From: Pectobacterium betavasculorum
Lineage (GTDB): Bacteria; Pseudomonadota; Gammaproteobacteria; Enterobacterales; Enterobacteriaceae
DNA length: 64,000 bases
Reading direction: 5' to 3'
Assembly: GCF_000749845.1 (NCBI RefSeq)
Contig: NZ_JQHM01000013.1
Location: forward strand, 20,142-84,141
The notes below the pieces were generated by a model. That model was given only the letters and a program-made list of their open reading frames with translations, had not been told where the DNA came from and searched no databases. The position numbers and the translations under genes were made by a program. Shown here one piece after another: positions 9,824 through 19,831 of this stretch. Each line of letters starts with the position of its first letter. Position 1 is the stretch's first letter.

Positions 9824-10819
9824 TTATTCTGCGGTCAACGTCAGGCGTGCAACCTGACTGCTGCGCACAAATCGACTTAAATCGACTGGCTTACCTTGAA
9901 ATTGAATCTGTACCGCAGCAGGTGCACCAATTTTAAGTTTATACGGTGATTGACCATCCAGATTCAGCGTGCCGCCATTACGCTGCATGCCACTGAACAG
10001 TTTCTTACCGCTGGCATCCGTGACTTCCAACCAACAATCGGCCGAGAAGGTCATCACCAATGCATGAGCCGCAGAAGCCTGATTGCTGTCCGCTATCTCA
10101 GCAGCAGTTGCGACAGCCCCAGCCCCCAACAAGGCATTACTCGCATCCTGCGGCTGTGTGGCGTTCGCTTGTGAAGGTGATTGGCTGGATGATGTAGCAG
10201 GCGCAGGCGCTGTGGAAGAAGGCGTTGAAGGTGTTGCCTCGACAGTCGCAGGAAGATCGACTGGCGTTGAAGGGGATGTTGCAGCGGAACCCGATGCCGC
10301 CGTTTCCTGCGCTGCACTGCTATCCATCAAAGGAACGGACTGCCCTTCCGTTTGCGACTGCATTGAAGTGGCGTGATCGACCATGCTGTTGATCTCCGCC
10401 TGCTGAGCCTGATGGTTTTGCCACCACCACGCGCCCGTCAGTCCCAGAACGACCAGTACGACCAGCCAGGTGATTGTCATTAGCCAGCCATCACGCTTTT
10501 TGCGACTTTTTTTCAGCGAAAAACTCTGCATCGGCGAGACCGATATCGCTTTAGGCCCGGCCTGTTTATCTACTATGGGAAGCAGCTCATCTTCGGGTAA
10601 ATGAACCAACCTGGCATAAGAACGAATATAGCCGCGCAGAAAAGTCGGCGCTAAATCGGCAGGGGTTGTACCTTCTTCGATATCACGAACGGTAGTGATT
10701 TTAAGGCACAAGCGCTCAGCAATAGTTTGCTGAGTCAGCCCAAGGCGTTCACGCGCCTCACGCAGACGTTCGCCGGGTAGTTTTGCTTCTGTTGTATCTT
10801 GGGTGGTTTCAGTATTCAT
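9824..10819 (-). CDS. rodZ: Cytoskeletal shape protein RodZ
   Basis: Bitopic inner-membrane protein that links MreB to the elongation machinery and maintains rod shape. An Xre-type helix-turn-helix occupies about residues 17-75 ([19 protein letters not shown]). A basic stretch and a single transmembrane segment (about 112-132) follow, then a Ser/Thr/Ala/Pro-rich periplasmic linker (about 170-240) and the C-terminal beta domain ([19 protein letters not shown]). Its start overlaps the pilW stop by 11 bases. Confidence 0.96.
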   Translation of the reverse strand: MNTETTQDTTEAKLPGERLREARERLGLTQQTIAERLCLKITTVRDIEEGTTPADLAPTFLRGYIRSYARLVHLPEDELLPIVDKQAGPKAISVSPMQSFSLKKSRKKRDGWLMTITWLVVLVVLGLTGAWWWQNHQAQQAEINSMVDHATSMQSQTEGQSVPLMDSSAAQETAASGSAATSPSTPVDLPATVEATPSTPSSTAPAPATSSSQSPSQANATQPQDASNALLGAGAVATAAEIADSNQASAAHALVMTFSADCWLEVTDASGKKLFSGMQRNGGTLNLDGQSPYKLKIGAPAAVQIQFQGKPVDLSRFVRSSQVARLTLTAE

Positions 10820-11570
10820 TAGCTAAGAAATGCTGGTACTGTTTAGATTGTGGAAAACTTCGCGCCAGCACGTTGCCATAACGTTCTTTCTCGCCATCAT
10901 GGCCCGCTAACGCGGCGAAACGAATCTGTAACCATAAGCTTTCGGCACTGGCCGGAAGACTATGCTGATAAACATCAAGCAGCAGCCGCGTTTGCTCATT
11001 TTTCCCGGCAGAAAACTGTTTGTTTGCTTCCGCCAGCAAAGCACTGCCTTTCGTCGGGTCATATTTTAACGCCCGACTTAATAAATTGCGCGCGTCTTCA
11101 GTCTGTCCAGCATTGAAAAAACAGTACCCCGCATTTTCCAATGCATCAGCAACCTGACTGTAATCAGGAAGTTGTGCAGCCGCACTAAACTGTCGCTGCG
11201 CCGCTACATACTGCCCTAAACTACACAGAAACGCACCGTAATTATTCATGACGCTGCCATTTTCCGGTGCCATATCCAACACATGCTGATAACGCTGTTC
11301 GGCTAGACGGTTTTCACCTATTCGCTGCTCGTAAAGCGCCATTCCCAATTGTGTTCGATAATCCAGCGGCGCTATCGCCACCGCCTTCTCAAGATTCTGC
11401 CGAGCCGAATCCAGATTATTATGTGCCAGATACGTCAGCCCAAGCTGTAAGCGGGTTTGGGCAACCGCTGGATTTGTCGTCTCCAGAGGAGAATGAGCAC
11501 ACCCCGCCAGCAGTAACATCACAAACAGGCCACTCAGCCAATACATTCCCTGTGATAAAGGTTTCACCAT
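10809..11570 (-). CDS. pilW: Type IV pilus biogenesis/stability lipoprotein PilW
   Basis: Outer-membrane TPR lipoprotein (PilF/PilW family) that supports secretin assembly in pilus systems. I set the start at ATG 11570 because it yields a proper lipoprotein signal with lipobox LLAGC (Cys24) and has GGGGGAACAGGG upstream; the frame extends to 11666 without such a signal. TPR motifs follow, for example '[21 protein letters not shown]'. Length 253 aa is usual. Confidence 0.94.
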   Translation of the reverse strand: MVKPLSQGMYWLSGLFVMLLLAGCAHSPLETTNPAVAQTRLQLGLTYLAHNNLDSARQNLEKAVAIAPLDYRTQLGMALYEQRIGENRLAEQRYQHVLDMAPENGSVMNNYGAFLCSLGQYVAAQRQFSAAAQLPDYSQVADALENAGYCFFNAGQTEDARNLLSRALKYDPTKGSALLAEANKQFSAGKNEQTRLLLDVYQHSLPASAESLWLQIRFAALAGHDGEKERYGNVLARSFPQSKQYQHFLANEY

Positions 11571-11760
11571 CCCTGTTCCCCCTGCATTGTCATCCTTGTC
11601 AAAGAGGTTACCTGAATAGGAACAGAGTGGCAGCCGTACCTGACAACAACGCGGCGCGCTTCGCAATTTGCTCTCATTTTCCCTGCAAATTACGTTGATA
11701 AAACGACATCAGCGGCAAGAAACAGGTTAGTGCTTCTGCGTTAGCCCACGCCATTCGTTA

Positions 11761-13017
11761 TCAGACCGCTTTCACCGAAATAGGTTCACCGGCCATTTTC
11801 TTCTTCAGCGTACGCTTGGTTCTGTCCACGACTTCACCCGCCAACTGACCGCAGGCAGCGTCAATGTCATCCCCACGGGTTTTACGTACAATGGTCGTGA
11901 AGCCATATTCCATCAGCACCTTGGAGAAACGGTCAACGCGGCTGTTTGAGCTACGGCCATACGGCGCGCCAGGGAACGGGTTCCACGGAATCAGGTTGAT
12001 CTTGCACGGCGTATCTTTCAGGCATTCAGCCAACTGATGCGCATGTTCAGTACCGTCATTGATATGATCCAGCATGACATACTCAACGGTCACACGACCC
12101 TGATTGGCATTGGATTTTTCCAGATAGCGGCGCACCGCACTCAGGAACATTTCGATGTTGTACTTTTTGTTGATCGGCATGATTTCGTTGCGAATGTCGT
12201 CGGTTGGCGCATGCAGTGAAATCGCCAGCGCAACATCAATCATATCGCCCAGTTTATCCAATGCAGGCACGACGCCTGACGTGGACAGCGTCACGCGACG
12301 CTTGGACAAACCAAAACCGAAATCATCCAGCATGATTTCCATTGCTGGCACCACGTTAGTCAGGTTCAGCAGCGGTTCGCCCATTCCCATCATCACCACG
12401 TTGGTGATCGGGCGCTGGCCGGTAACTTTAAAAGCACCGATGATCTTCGCCGCACGCCACACCTGACCAATGATTTCCGATACGCGCAGGTTACGGTTAA
12501 AACCCTGCTGTGCCGTTGAACAAAATTTACACTCTAGCGCACAGCCGACCTGAGACGATACGCACAGCGTAGCGCGATCTTCCTCTGGAATATAAACCGT
12601 TTCAACTCGCTGTCCCCCCACCAGAATCGCCCACTTGATCGTGCCGTCGGAAGAACGCTGTTCATCCACCACTTCGGGTGCGCGAATTTCAGCGATCGCC
12701 TGCAATTTGGTGCGGAAAACCTTATTGATATCCGTCATCTGGTTGAAATCATCACAGCAGTAGTGATACATCCACTTCATGACCTGATCGGCGCGAAACG
12801 GCTTCTCTCCCATCGACATGAAGAGGTCACGCATTTGCTGACGATTGAGATCCAGCAGGTTAATTTTTTCCGCACTGGCTTTCACGGATTGAGGGGCATC
12901 AGCAGACGCCGGAGAGAATTCAGACACGGTTTGCTCGGATACAGTTGCTGTAGATGCGACAGCGGTAGATGCGGTCATTTCAGATACGATGATTTCAGAC
13001 GCGATTTGCTTAGACAT
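11761..13017 (-). CDS. rlmN: 23S rRNA/tRNA m2A methyltransferase RlmN
   Basis: Radical SAM enzyme that methylates adenosine 2503 of 23S rRNA and A37 of some tRNAs. The radical-SAM motif [11 protein letters not shown] binds the [4Fe-4S] cluster. '[13 protein letters not shown]' and the catalytic C-terminal Cys in '[11 protein letters not shown]' are present. At 418 aa it is longer than E. coli RlmN (384 aa). The extra part is an N-terminal Ser/Val/Ala/Thr-rich low-complexity tail of about 50 residues before the conserved [15 protein letters not shown] precedes the ATG at 13017. Confidence 0.97.
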   Translation of the reverse strand: MSKQIASEIIVSEMTASTAVASTATVSEQTVSEFSPASADAPQSVKASAEKINLLDLNRQQMRDLFMSMGEKPFRADQVMKWMYHYCCDDFNQMTDINKVFRTKLQAIAEIRAPEVVDEQRSSDGTIKWAILVGGQRVETVYIPEEDRATLCVSSQVGCALECKFCSTAQQGFNRNLRVSEIIGQVWRAAKIIGAFKVTGQRPITNVVMMGMGEPLLNLTNVVPAMEIMLDDFGFGLSKRRVTLSTSGVVPALDKLGDMIDVALAISLHAPTDDIRNEIMPINKKYNIEMFLSAVRRYLEKSNANQGRVTVEYVMLDHINDGTEHAHQLAECLKDTPCKINLIPWNPFPGAPYGRSSNSRVDRFSKVLMEYGFTTIVRKTRGDDIDAACGQLAGEVVDRTKRTLKKKMAGEPISVKAV

Positions 13018-13086
13018 TGTAAATCCTGGCCTCGTTGTTACACGTTATGGCGCTAAAGAAGAAGGTGGAGTTCGATGGTAATGACC

Positions 13087-13125
13087 AAAGAAACGCCCCG
13101 GGCAAGTGCAGGCTCATCCGGGGCG
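13087..13125 (-). terminator. Terminator between ndk and rlmN
   Basis: CGCCCCGG pairs with CCGGGGCG, and on the minus strand the stem is followed by TTTCTTT. It would end the ndk transcript. A second hairpin (TCACGCAC/GTGCGTGA, 13246-13272) sits nearer the ndk stop and is followed by TTTT only on the plus strand. Confidence 0.7.
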
Positions 13126-13290
13126 CAGCATTGTACAAAGTTTAAAACAGGTAAGCTACCATCACCGCTTTTTTTCTGTGCCACCACGTCAACGTCACGC
13201 ACTGACACAATGAAAAAAAGCAATATCACAGGCGCTTACCTGTTATCACGCACAAAAAATGATCGTGCGTGATTTTACCCGTCGGCAGAA

Positions 13291-13719
13291 TTACGCGCGC
13301 GGGCAGATTTCGTCGTCGCTGAAGAAATAAGCAATTTCACGCTGAGCAGATTCAATAGAATCTGAACCGTGCACCGCGTTCGCCGTGAAGCTGTCCGCGT
13401 AATCGGCACGCAGCGTTCCCGCCAGCGCGTTGGCTGGGTTCGTCGCACCCATGATGTCACGGTTACGTTGAACGGCGTTTTCACCTTCCAGCGCCTGCAC
13501 CATGATCGGGCCAGACATCATGAATTCAACCAGGCCATCAAAAAACGGCTTACCTTTATGCTCAGCGTAGAAGCCTTCTGCTTGCTCACGGCTCAGGCGC
13601 AGCATTTTAGCCGCAACGATGGTAAAACCTGCGCTTTCAAAGCGTGCATAAATCGCACCGATGGCATTCTTGGCAACCGCATTAGGTTTTACGATGGAGA
13701 AGGTACGTTCTATCGTCAT
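13291..13719 (-). CDS. ndk: Nucleoside diphosphate kinase
   Basis: Cytoplasmic enzyme that transfers phosphate between nucleoside tri- and diphosphates through a phosphohistidine. The active-site signature NAVHGSDS with the phospho-His is present, as is the N-terminal '[12 protein letters not shown]'. Length 142 aa is standard. It is transcribed away from the alpha-glucoside operon. Confidence 0.98.
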   Translation of the reverse strand: MTIERTFSIVKPNAVAKNAIGAIYARFESAGFTIVAAKMLRLSREQAEGFYAEHKGKPFFDGLVEFMMSGPIMVQALEGENAVQRNRDIMGATNPANALAGTLRADYADSFTANAVHGSDSIESAQREIAYFFSDDEICPRA

Positions 13720-14078
13720 ATTGACCTCATTAACTAAACTGTCAGATTGCAGCCGGATTATAAGAATTGTATACCCGGCCGGTGAAAGTGGCGCAAATTA
13801 TAGGGGTACTGACCTTTGTTGCCTACCAAGTAGATAACATTTTATTAAAAAAATATTACCTCTCATTTCCCCTTCATTAACGATTGTGCATCGCGCTTTT
13901 TCGTTCCCCACCGCCCCTGTACGGAATGTAACAAATCATCGGCGATCACAGTTCTGAAGGTTACTTGTAACGTTATAGGTTATTTGTTTTTAAAACAATA
14001 AGATAACTGGAATCCCTCTGGCGTTCACTGCTAGCCTTGCTGTTGTACCCACCAGAATGGCCAGTAAGAGGGCTGATA
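13720..14078. other. Divergent promoter region between ndk and the alpha-glucoside operon
   Basis: About 360 bases without a gene. The only clear structure is the palindrome GTTACTTGTAAC at 13960-13971, roughly 110 bases before the PTS start. It is a plausible operator for the RpiR-type regulator encoded downstream, but nothing ties them directly. Confidence 0.4.
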
Positions 14079-15659
14079 ATGAAAAGAGCGGTCAATGCAT
14101 TGCAAAATTTCGGCAAGTCCCTGTATGGGCCGGTGCTGATACTCCCGATTGTCGGGCTATTCATCGCATTTGGGAATGTATTCGGTAATGGCAACTTAGC
14201 AGGCTATGTTCCTCTACTTAATCACCCCTTAATTCAAGATTTTGGGCAACTGGTTTCCAAATCTGCTGTAGCGATTCTGGCTAACCTGGCGTTAGTGTTC
14301 GCCGTTGGTATTCCTATCGGATTGGCAAAACGCGACAAGGGCTATGCTGCACTGATCGGTCTGGTGATGTTCATCATTTTCATTAATGCCATGAATATCA
14401 CGCTGCAACTACAGGGGAAACTCGTCTCAGCCGCAGAGATGCGCCCTGCTGGGCAAGGAATGGTGCTGGGCGTTCAGGTGCTGGAAATGGGCGTTTTCGC
14501 CGGTATTCTGATCGGCGGGTTCGCAGGCTATCTGTATAACCGCTATTCCAGTAAACAGTTTAACGGCGTCATGGCGATCTATTCCGGCCACTGCTTTGTC
14601 GCTATTCTGGTTATTCCATTAGCGATTGCGCTGGGCTTTGCGATGAGCGCCCTGTGGCCCTTTGCTCAACACGGCATTACCTGGCTGGCCTTCGCCATCA
14701 AAGGTGCAGGCCCTGTTGGCATCGCTATTTATGGTTTTCTGGAACGCGTTCTGATCCCTACCGGGCTGCATCATCTGGTCTATACCCCGTTCTTGTACAC
14801 CGAACTGGGCGGCACCGCCGAGGTGTGCGGCAAGCTGTATCAGGGCGCACGCAACATTTACTTTGCTGAAATGGCCTGTCAGGACGTCAAGCAACTGAGT
14901 TCCACCGTGGTCTGGGATGCACGCGGCATCAGTAAAATGTTTGGCCTGACTGCCGCAGCGCTGGCGATGTACGTCACCGCGAAGCCAGAAAAACGTCTGG
15001 CGGCGAAAGCCATTCTGATTCCGGCCGCTTTTACCTCCTTCTTACTGGGCGTCACCGAGCCGCTGGAGTTCTCCTTCCTGTTCGTCGCGCCGATGCTGTT
15101 TGCCGTTCACGCGGTGCTCACCGGCATAGGCATGATGCTGTTCTCCATCATGGGCGTGCATGCGATTGGTGCCAATGGCGTCATCGACTTCCTGCTCTAT
15201 AACCTGCCGCTGGGCGTAGAGAAATCCAACTGGCCGATGTATATCGCGGTCGGGCTGACCATGTCGGTGATTTACTTCTTCGTCTTCCGCTTCCTGATTC
15301 TGTATTTCGACATGCCAACACCAGGGCGTGAAACCGATGAGGAAGAAACGAAGCTTTACTCCAAAACCGAATATCAGTCCAAGACCGAGAATCAGGCGAA
15401 AACGCAGGACGCAGTGAAAGGTGATGCCCAGCTTGTCGGAGCCACCATCATCGCGGGGCTGGGCGGCAAACCCAATATCGAGGTGGTGGATAACTGCTAC
15501 ACCCGCCTGCGGGTTACGCTCATCGACCCAGATTTGGTAGACGAACAACAGCTTAAGAACACCGGTGCGAAAGCCGTTATCCGTCAGGGTAACAACGTAC
15601 AGGTCGTTTACGGACTTCACGTCAAAACTATACGCGAAGCAGTTGAAAACGCGCTTTAA
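14079..15659 (+). CDS. aglA: PTS alpha-glucoside transporter subunit EIIBC
   Basis: Membrane component of a phosphotransferase system that imports and phosphorylates alpha-glucosides. The IIC domain comes first (about residues 1-420, roughly ten membrane segments, with the conserved 'GVTEPLEFSFLF'), then a charged linker (TEYQSKTENQ) and a IIB domain with the phosphorylated Cys in DNCYTRLRV. No IIA domain is present, so phosphate must come from a separate EIIA such as Crr. ATG 14079 has AGAGGG upstream and is preferred over the frame's earlier ATG. The gene is followed after 13 bases by a GH4 glucosidase, which sets the substrate class. The symbol is by analogy with Klebsiella aglA. Confidence 0.9.
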   Translation: MKRAVNALQNFGKSLYGPVLILPIVGLFIAFGNVFGNGNLAGYVPLLNHPLIQDFGQLVSKSAVAILANLALVFAVGIPIGLAKRDKGYAALIGLVMFIIFINAMNITLQLQGKLVSAAEMRPAGQGMVLGVQVLEMGVFAGILIGGFAGYLYNRYSSKQFNGVMAIYSGHCFVAILVIPLAIALGFAMSALWPFAQHGITWLAFAIKGAGPVGIAIYGFLERVLIPTGLHHLVYTPFLYTELGGTAEVCGKLYQGARNIYFAEMACQDVKQLSSTVVWDARGISKMFGLTAAALAMYVTAKPEKRLAAKAILIPAAFTSFLLGVTEPLEFSFLFVAPMLFAVHAVLTGIGMMLFSIMGVHAIGANGVIDFLLYNLPLGVEKSNWPMYIAVGLTMSVIYFFVFRFLILYFDMPTPGRETDEEETKLYSKTEYQSKTENQAKTQDAVKGDAQLVGATIIAGLGGKPNIEVVDNCYTRLRVTLIDPDLVDEQQLKNTGAKAVIRQGNNVQVVYGLHVKTIREAVENAL

Positions 15660-15672
15660 CAGGAGACTGACC

Positions 15673-17034
15673 ATGACGAAACCCCCATTCATTCTGACGA
15701 TTGCTGGTGGCGGCAGCACCTATACCCCAGGCATCGTAAAAAGTCTGATGGTACGTCTTGCGGATTTCCCGCTGGCAGAGATTCGTTTGTATGATATCGA
15801 CGGCCAGCGGCAGGACATCATCGCACCGGTGGTGGAAAAGGTAATTCGCGACCACAGTGACAGCATCGTCTTTACCGTCACGACCGATGCGGAAACCGCG
15901 TTTACCGGTGCTCACTTTGTCTTTGCACAGATGCGTGTTGGCCAGTACAAAATGCGCGAACAGGACGAGAAAATTCCACTACGCCACGGCGTCGTCGGGC
16001 AGGAAACCTGTGGCCCCGGCGGTCTGGCTTACGGCCTGCGCACGATTCTGCCGATGGCCGAGCTGATCGATCTGGTGGAACGCTATGCACATAAAGACGC
16101 GTGGATCGTCAATTACTCTAACCCCGCCGCGATTGTCGCCGAAGGCGTTCGTCGTCTGCGCCCTAACGCCCGCGTGCTGAATATTTGCGATATGCCGGTT
16201 GCCGCAATACGTAACATCGCAGCCGTGCTGGGCGTCGATCGCCACGACATCACGGTGGACTATTTCGGGCTGAATCACTTTGGCTGGTTTACCCGCGTGC
16301 TGGTCGATGGCGTCGATCGCATGCCGGAACTGCGCGAACATATCGCCCGTTACGGCCTGTTGACCGCCGATGCCGCCGATACCGATCCGCAGCACGCCGA
16401 TCCGTCATGGGTGAAAACATGGCGTAACATCAAACCGGTCATGGATCATTTCCCAGAGTTCGTGCCGAATCCGTATTTGCAGTATTACCTAATGCCTAAC
16501 CAGATCGTAGAACATCAGGATCCAGACTACACACGCGCCAACGAAGTGATGGACGGACGTGAGAAGAAGCTGTTTGCGGCCGCTGCCAGCTACAAGGAAA
16601 CCGGTATTCTGCCGGATGCATTCCACGTTGGCGTACACGGTTCGTTCATTGTTGACGTCGCCTGCTCGCTGGCGTTCGATCTCCGCCAGCGTCATCTGGT
16701 CATCGTAGAAAATAAAGGTGCCATCGCCAATCTGCCTTACGACGCGATGGTGGAAGTTCCCGCTTATATCACCGCACAAGGGCCGGAACCCGTGCGCATG
16801 GGGAATGTACCGCAGTTCCATCGTGCCTTACTGGAGCAGCAGTTGGCGTCCGAACAATTACTGGTTGAAGCCACGTTGGAAGGTAGTTACGAGAAGGCGT
16901 TGCAGGCATTTACCCTGAACCGTACCGTGCCGACCATGCAGCACGCCAAAGCCATTCTGGACGATATGATTGAAGCCAATCAGGATTACTGGCCGCAATT
17001 AAAACAAGCATATAGAGACGGTATCGCCCAATAA
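15673..17034 (+). CDS. aglB: 6-phospho-alpha-glucosidase, GH4
   Basis: NAD- and metal-dependent family-4 glycosidase that hydrolyses phosphorylated alpha-glucosides delivered by the PTS. The N-terminal Rossmann motif is 'TIAGGGSTYTPG'. Metal-binding Cys and His are in NICDMP and GLNHFGW. The C-terminal 'VENKGAIANLPYDAMVEVPA' is typical of the family. AGGAG at 15661-15665 supports ATG 15673; upstream codons of the same frame overlap aglA. Length 453 aa matches related enzymes. Forms an operon with aglA. Confidence 0.92.
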   Translation: MTKPPFILTIAGGGSTYTPGIVKSLMVRLADFPLAEIRLYDIDGQRQDIIAPVVEKVIRDHSDSIVFTVTTDAETAFTGAHFVFAQMRVGQYKMREQDEKIPLRHGVVGQETCGPGGLAYGLRTILPMAELIDLVERYAHKDAWIVNYSNPAAIVAEGVRRLRPNARVLNICDMPVAAIRNIAAVLGVDRHDITVDYFGLNHFGWFTRVLVDGVDRMPELREHIARYGLLTADAADTDPQHADPSWVKTWRNIKPVMDHFPEFVPNPYLQYYLMPNQIVEHQDPDYTRANEVMDGREKKLFAAAASYKETGILPDAFHVGVHGSFIVDVACSLAFDLRQRHLVIVENKGAIANLPYDAMVEVPAYITAQGPEPVRMGNVPQFHRALLEQQLASEQLLVEATLEGSYEKALQAFTLNRTVPTMQHAKAILDDMIEANQDYWPQLKQAYRDGIAQ

Positions 17035-17137
17035 TCTGCGACTTGTCGGATTAAGGAAAATCGCTGACAATGAATCTATCATTGCATATCAATGATAGAT
17101 TCGGGGTCGAATTCGTCGGCCCCAACGTGGAGGATCT

Positions 17138-18007
17138 ATGTCAGCATCGTCTTCTGATTTGCCCGTTTCTCATGAGCGGTTTGTCTCCGCAGACTGGCTT
17201 GCCAGCCACCTGAATGACAGCAGCATCACGCTCATTGATGCCAGAATGTTGCCACCGGGTAACGACACCCGAGATATTCATGCCGAATACCGCGCCGCTC
17301 ATCTGCCTGGCGCGGTTTTTTTTGATATTGAAACCCTGTCCGATCACAGCACCGATCTGCCGCATATGATGCCAACTCACGAAGACTTCGCACGCGCGAT
17401 GGGTGAGCTGGGCGTCGATAACCAGCAGCATCTGGTGATTTACGATGAAGGTAACCTCTTCTCCGCCCCCCGCGCATGGTGGATGCTGCACACCTTCGGC
17501 GCGACATCCATTTCAATCCTGAGTGGTGGTCTGGCTGGCTGGAAAGCGCAGAATCTGCCGCTGGAACAGGGAAACGTGACGCGCAAGCCCGTCACGTTTC
17601 ACGCCACATTGGATGAAAACGCCATCCGCTCACGCGATGAAGTGCTCTCAATCAGCCGGGATAAATCAGAACAGATTGTCGATGCCCGCCCCGCCCCGCG
17701 CTTTCATGCAGAAGTAGACGAACCGCGTCCCGGCCTGCACCGTGGTCATATCCCCGGTAGCCTGAATGTGCCGTGGACCGATTTGGTAAATAACGGTGCG
17801 CTGAAGCCCAATGCTGAACTGGCGACCATTCTGCATAAGCACGGCGTGGATTTTACTCGCCCCATCGTCGCCAGCTGCGGTTCCGGTGTAACGGCATCCG
17901 TCGTGGTATTGGCGCTAACGCAATTAAATGTGCCCAATGTGACGCTGTACGACGGATCCTGGAGCGACTGGGGCAGCCGCGATGATGTTCCGATTGCGCG
18001 CGATTAA
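17138..18007 (+). CDS. sseA: 3-mercaptopyruvate sulfurtransferase
   Basis: Two-domain rhodanese that transfers sulfur from 3-mercaptopyruvate to thiol or cyanide acceptors. The N-terminal inactive rhodanese domain (VLIDAR-like 'SITLIDARMLPPG') is followed by the catalytic domain with the active-site loop CGSGVTA. Length 289 aa is normal. In E. coli sseA lies near ndk and sseB, as here. It is 103 bases after aglB and preceded by its own GGAGG, so it may be only partly linked to the sugar operon. Confidence 0.95.
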   Translation: MSASSSDLPVSHERFVSADWLASHLNDSSITLIDARMLPPGNDTRDIHAEYRAAHLPGAVFFDIETLSDHSTDLPHMMPTHEDFARAMGELGVDNQQHLVIYDEGNLFSAPRAWWMLHTFGATSISILSGGLAGWKAQNLPLEQGNVTRKPVTFHATLDENAIRSRDEVLSISRDKSEQIVDARPAPRFHAEVDEPRPGLHRGHIPGSLNVPWTDLVNNGALKPNAELATILHKHGVDFTRPIVASCGSGVTASVVVLALTQLNVPNVTLYDGSWSDWGSRDDVPIARD

Positions 18008-18074
18008 CTCCGCACGGTATGTTGTTGTCAGTCTATTTATTCCTTGTCTATCAGGAATCGCTCAGGAGTAGCAG

Positions 18075-18863
18075 GTGGATAATCGGCTGGCATCGTTAAT
18101 GCAGCACGGTCAGGCGCTGACGCGCGCGGAATATCGCGTGCTGGCTTTTATCGCCGAACATTCATCGCTGATCGGCAAAATCACGGTGCGGGAACTGGCA
18201 CAGAAAACCTATGTGTCCACGGCAACGATCATGCGGCTGTGCCAGAAAATCGGCTTTAGCGGCTACAGTGAATTTATTTATCATTGCAAAACGCTGCTTA
18301 CGGACAATCCGCGTCTCGCGCCCTCACCGGTCATCACGCATGATGATGCCTCGCTTCCTGATACTTTCCAGCATTTTATCGACAATTATCAGCGCACATT
18401 TGCCTACATTAGCCATCAGGATAGAGCAGCCTTCAGCGCTATTCTGAGACAGGAAAGCCACTTTTTCCTCTACGGCGCAGGGTTTTCCCATTTATTTGCC
18501 GAATATTTGGCGAAGAAACTTCAGGTGCTGGGGAAAGACGCATTCTCTTCCGGGTTAGGAGACAGTCGAGGCATTTTTCTCAATAACGCGCCGAAGTATC
18601 AGGTGTTTATCGCGATATCCCGCAGTGGAGAAACCGAGCAGGTGCTGGATAAGGCGCGTATTGCCAAAAACATTGGTATGAAGGTGATCGCGTTTACCCG
18701 CGCGTCATTGAATTCATTAGGCGAGTTAGCCGATTTGCACTTCCGGCTCTACGATGATGCAGTTCACTATGCAGCGGAGGCGGGCGAGATTAGCTCATTT
18801 GAATCGAATCTGGTGATGCTGATCGATTTACTGTTGTTGCAGGCGACAGCGGAAAAATCGTAA
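18075..18863 (+). CDS. RpiR/MurR-family transcriptional regulator
   Basis: 262-aa regulator with an N-terminal helix-turn-helix (about residues 1-75, 'VRELAQKTYVSTATIMRLCQKIGFSGYSEF') and a C-terminal SIS domain that senses phosphosugars ('FFLYGAGFSHLFAEYLAKKL', 'VFIAISRSGETEQVLDKA'). The start is a GTG at 18075 with AGGAG 6 bases upstream. Its position just downstream of aglAB and sseA, on the same strand, suggests that it controls the alpha-glucoside genes. That assignment is inference. Confidence 0.88.
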   Translation: MDNRLASLMQHGQALTRAEYRVLAFIAEHSSLIGKITVRELAQKTYVSTATIMRLCQKIGFSGYSEFIYHCKTLLTDNPRLAPSPVITHDDASLPDTFQHFIDNYQRTFAYISHQDRAAFSAILRQESHFFLYGAGFSHLFAEYLAKKLQVLGKDAFSSGLGDSRGIFLNNAPKYQVFIAISRSGETEQVLDKARIAKNIGMKVIAFTRASLNSLGELADLHFRLYDDAVHYAAEAGEISSFESNLVMLIDLLLLQATAEKS

Positions 18864-18899
18864 TCCGCTGTCGCCGTCATAAAACTTATACCCACGGTA

Positions 18900-19694
18900 T
18901 TACGCGTTGCCGCTTCCCTTAAACTCCCTCAGGAAACTCCCCCACTTGCGCTCGTAGAACGGCGTGGTGTGTTTAATCATGTAATGACTGATGCCCGGTT
19001 CGCCTTCCTTCACCAGACACAGATCGACTGGACGCTCGTCCGGTAAAGTATCGCTAGCGACGCTGCCTGCTTCACGAATGATGGTTTCCTCATCCTGATC
19101 GGCATCAATGCCAATCAACAGGTGCGGCTGCTCTTCACCCGGTTCCTGAATCTGTGCCAGAAACGCCCGTTTTACATGGCGATGCTTGGTAAACAGTTGG
19201 GTCAGGGAATCAATCATCTGTGCTGGCATCTCGGCTGGCTGACTCAGCATGACCTGCATCTCTTCCTCAACAACCCTCTGCTGAACAAAGCCATTACCTT
19301 CGCCAGACAGAATATGTTCAATTTCCTGCGGCAAAAACTCTTTGCCATACGGCAATTTAGGATTGAGAAACAGCGTCACGCCCTGTGTTATTTCAAACAG
19401 CGAACGCACTGGCAGCGCCAGAAAAGATGTCTCTTCCGTAATCACGCTCTGTAATGCTTCCAGAGAAGAGAAGAAAGGAATAGCGGATGAACCATCGTCT
19501 TTTTCCCAGTGCTGAATGTTTACATTACTGCCCGCATGCAACACCGTCTCACCGGATTCACCCCCGTCATCCGTGCTCCCCAGCACGAACACCGTGGCTT
19601 CCATCAGTTCGCTGAAAAACTCAGGGCGATGTGCAGGCTCCGTGGCGGCCAGAATCAGCACTTCTTCCAGTTTATTACGTGGCGAAAACTCCAT
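18900..19694 (-). CDS. sseB: Enhanced serine sensitivity protein SseB
   Basis: Cytoplasmic protein of 264 aa. In E. coli its overexpression changes serine sensitivity, and the molecular role is unsettled. An N-terminal SseB domain ('NKLEEVLILAATEPAHRPEFFSELMEATVFVLG') and a C-terminal domain ending 'FYERKWGSFLREFKGSG' are recognisable. GAGGAAAG precedes the ATG. It lies downstream of pepB, as in E. coli. Confidence 0.94.
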   Translation of the reverse strand: MEFSPRNKLEEVLILAATEPAHRPEFFSELMEATVFVLGSTDDGGESGETVLHAGSNVNIQHWEKDDGSSAIPFFSSLEALQSVITEETSFLALPVRSLFEITQGVTLFLNPKLPYGKEFLPQEIEHILSGEGNGFVQQRVVEEEMQVMLSQPAEMPAQMIDSLTQLFTKHRHVKRAFLAQIQEPGEEQPHLLIGIDADQDEETIIREAGSVASDTLPDERPVDLCLVKEGEPGISHYMIKHTTPFYERKWGSFLREFKGSGNA

Positions 19695-19831
19695 ACTTTC
19701 CTCAACATGATTACGTTAAACACCGACGCTTTGAGACCTGGATAAAATAAACGGCAACAGCCATCAATTTCAAACGGGTCTCAGCGCGGCTTTAATTCTC
19801 AACACATTCTGCGCATGGCAAACTGAACCGA

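Noticed and set aside
13973..14194. 73-codon minus-strand frame at the aglA start
   Set aside because: It overlaps the aglA coding start and has no ribosome site.
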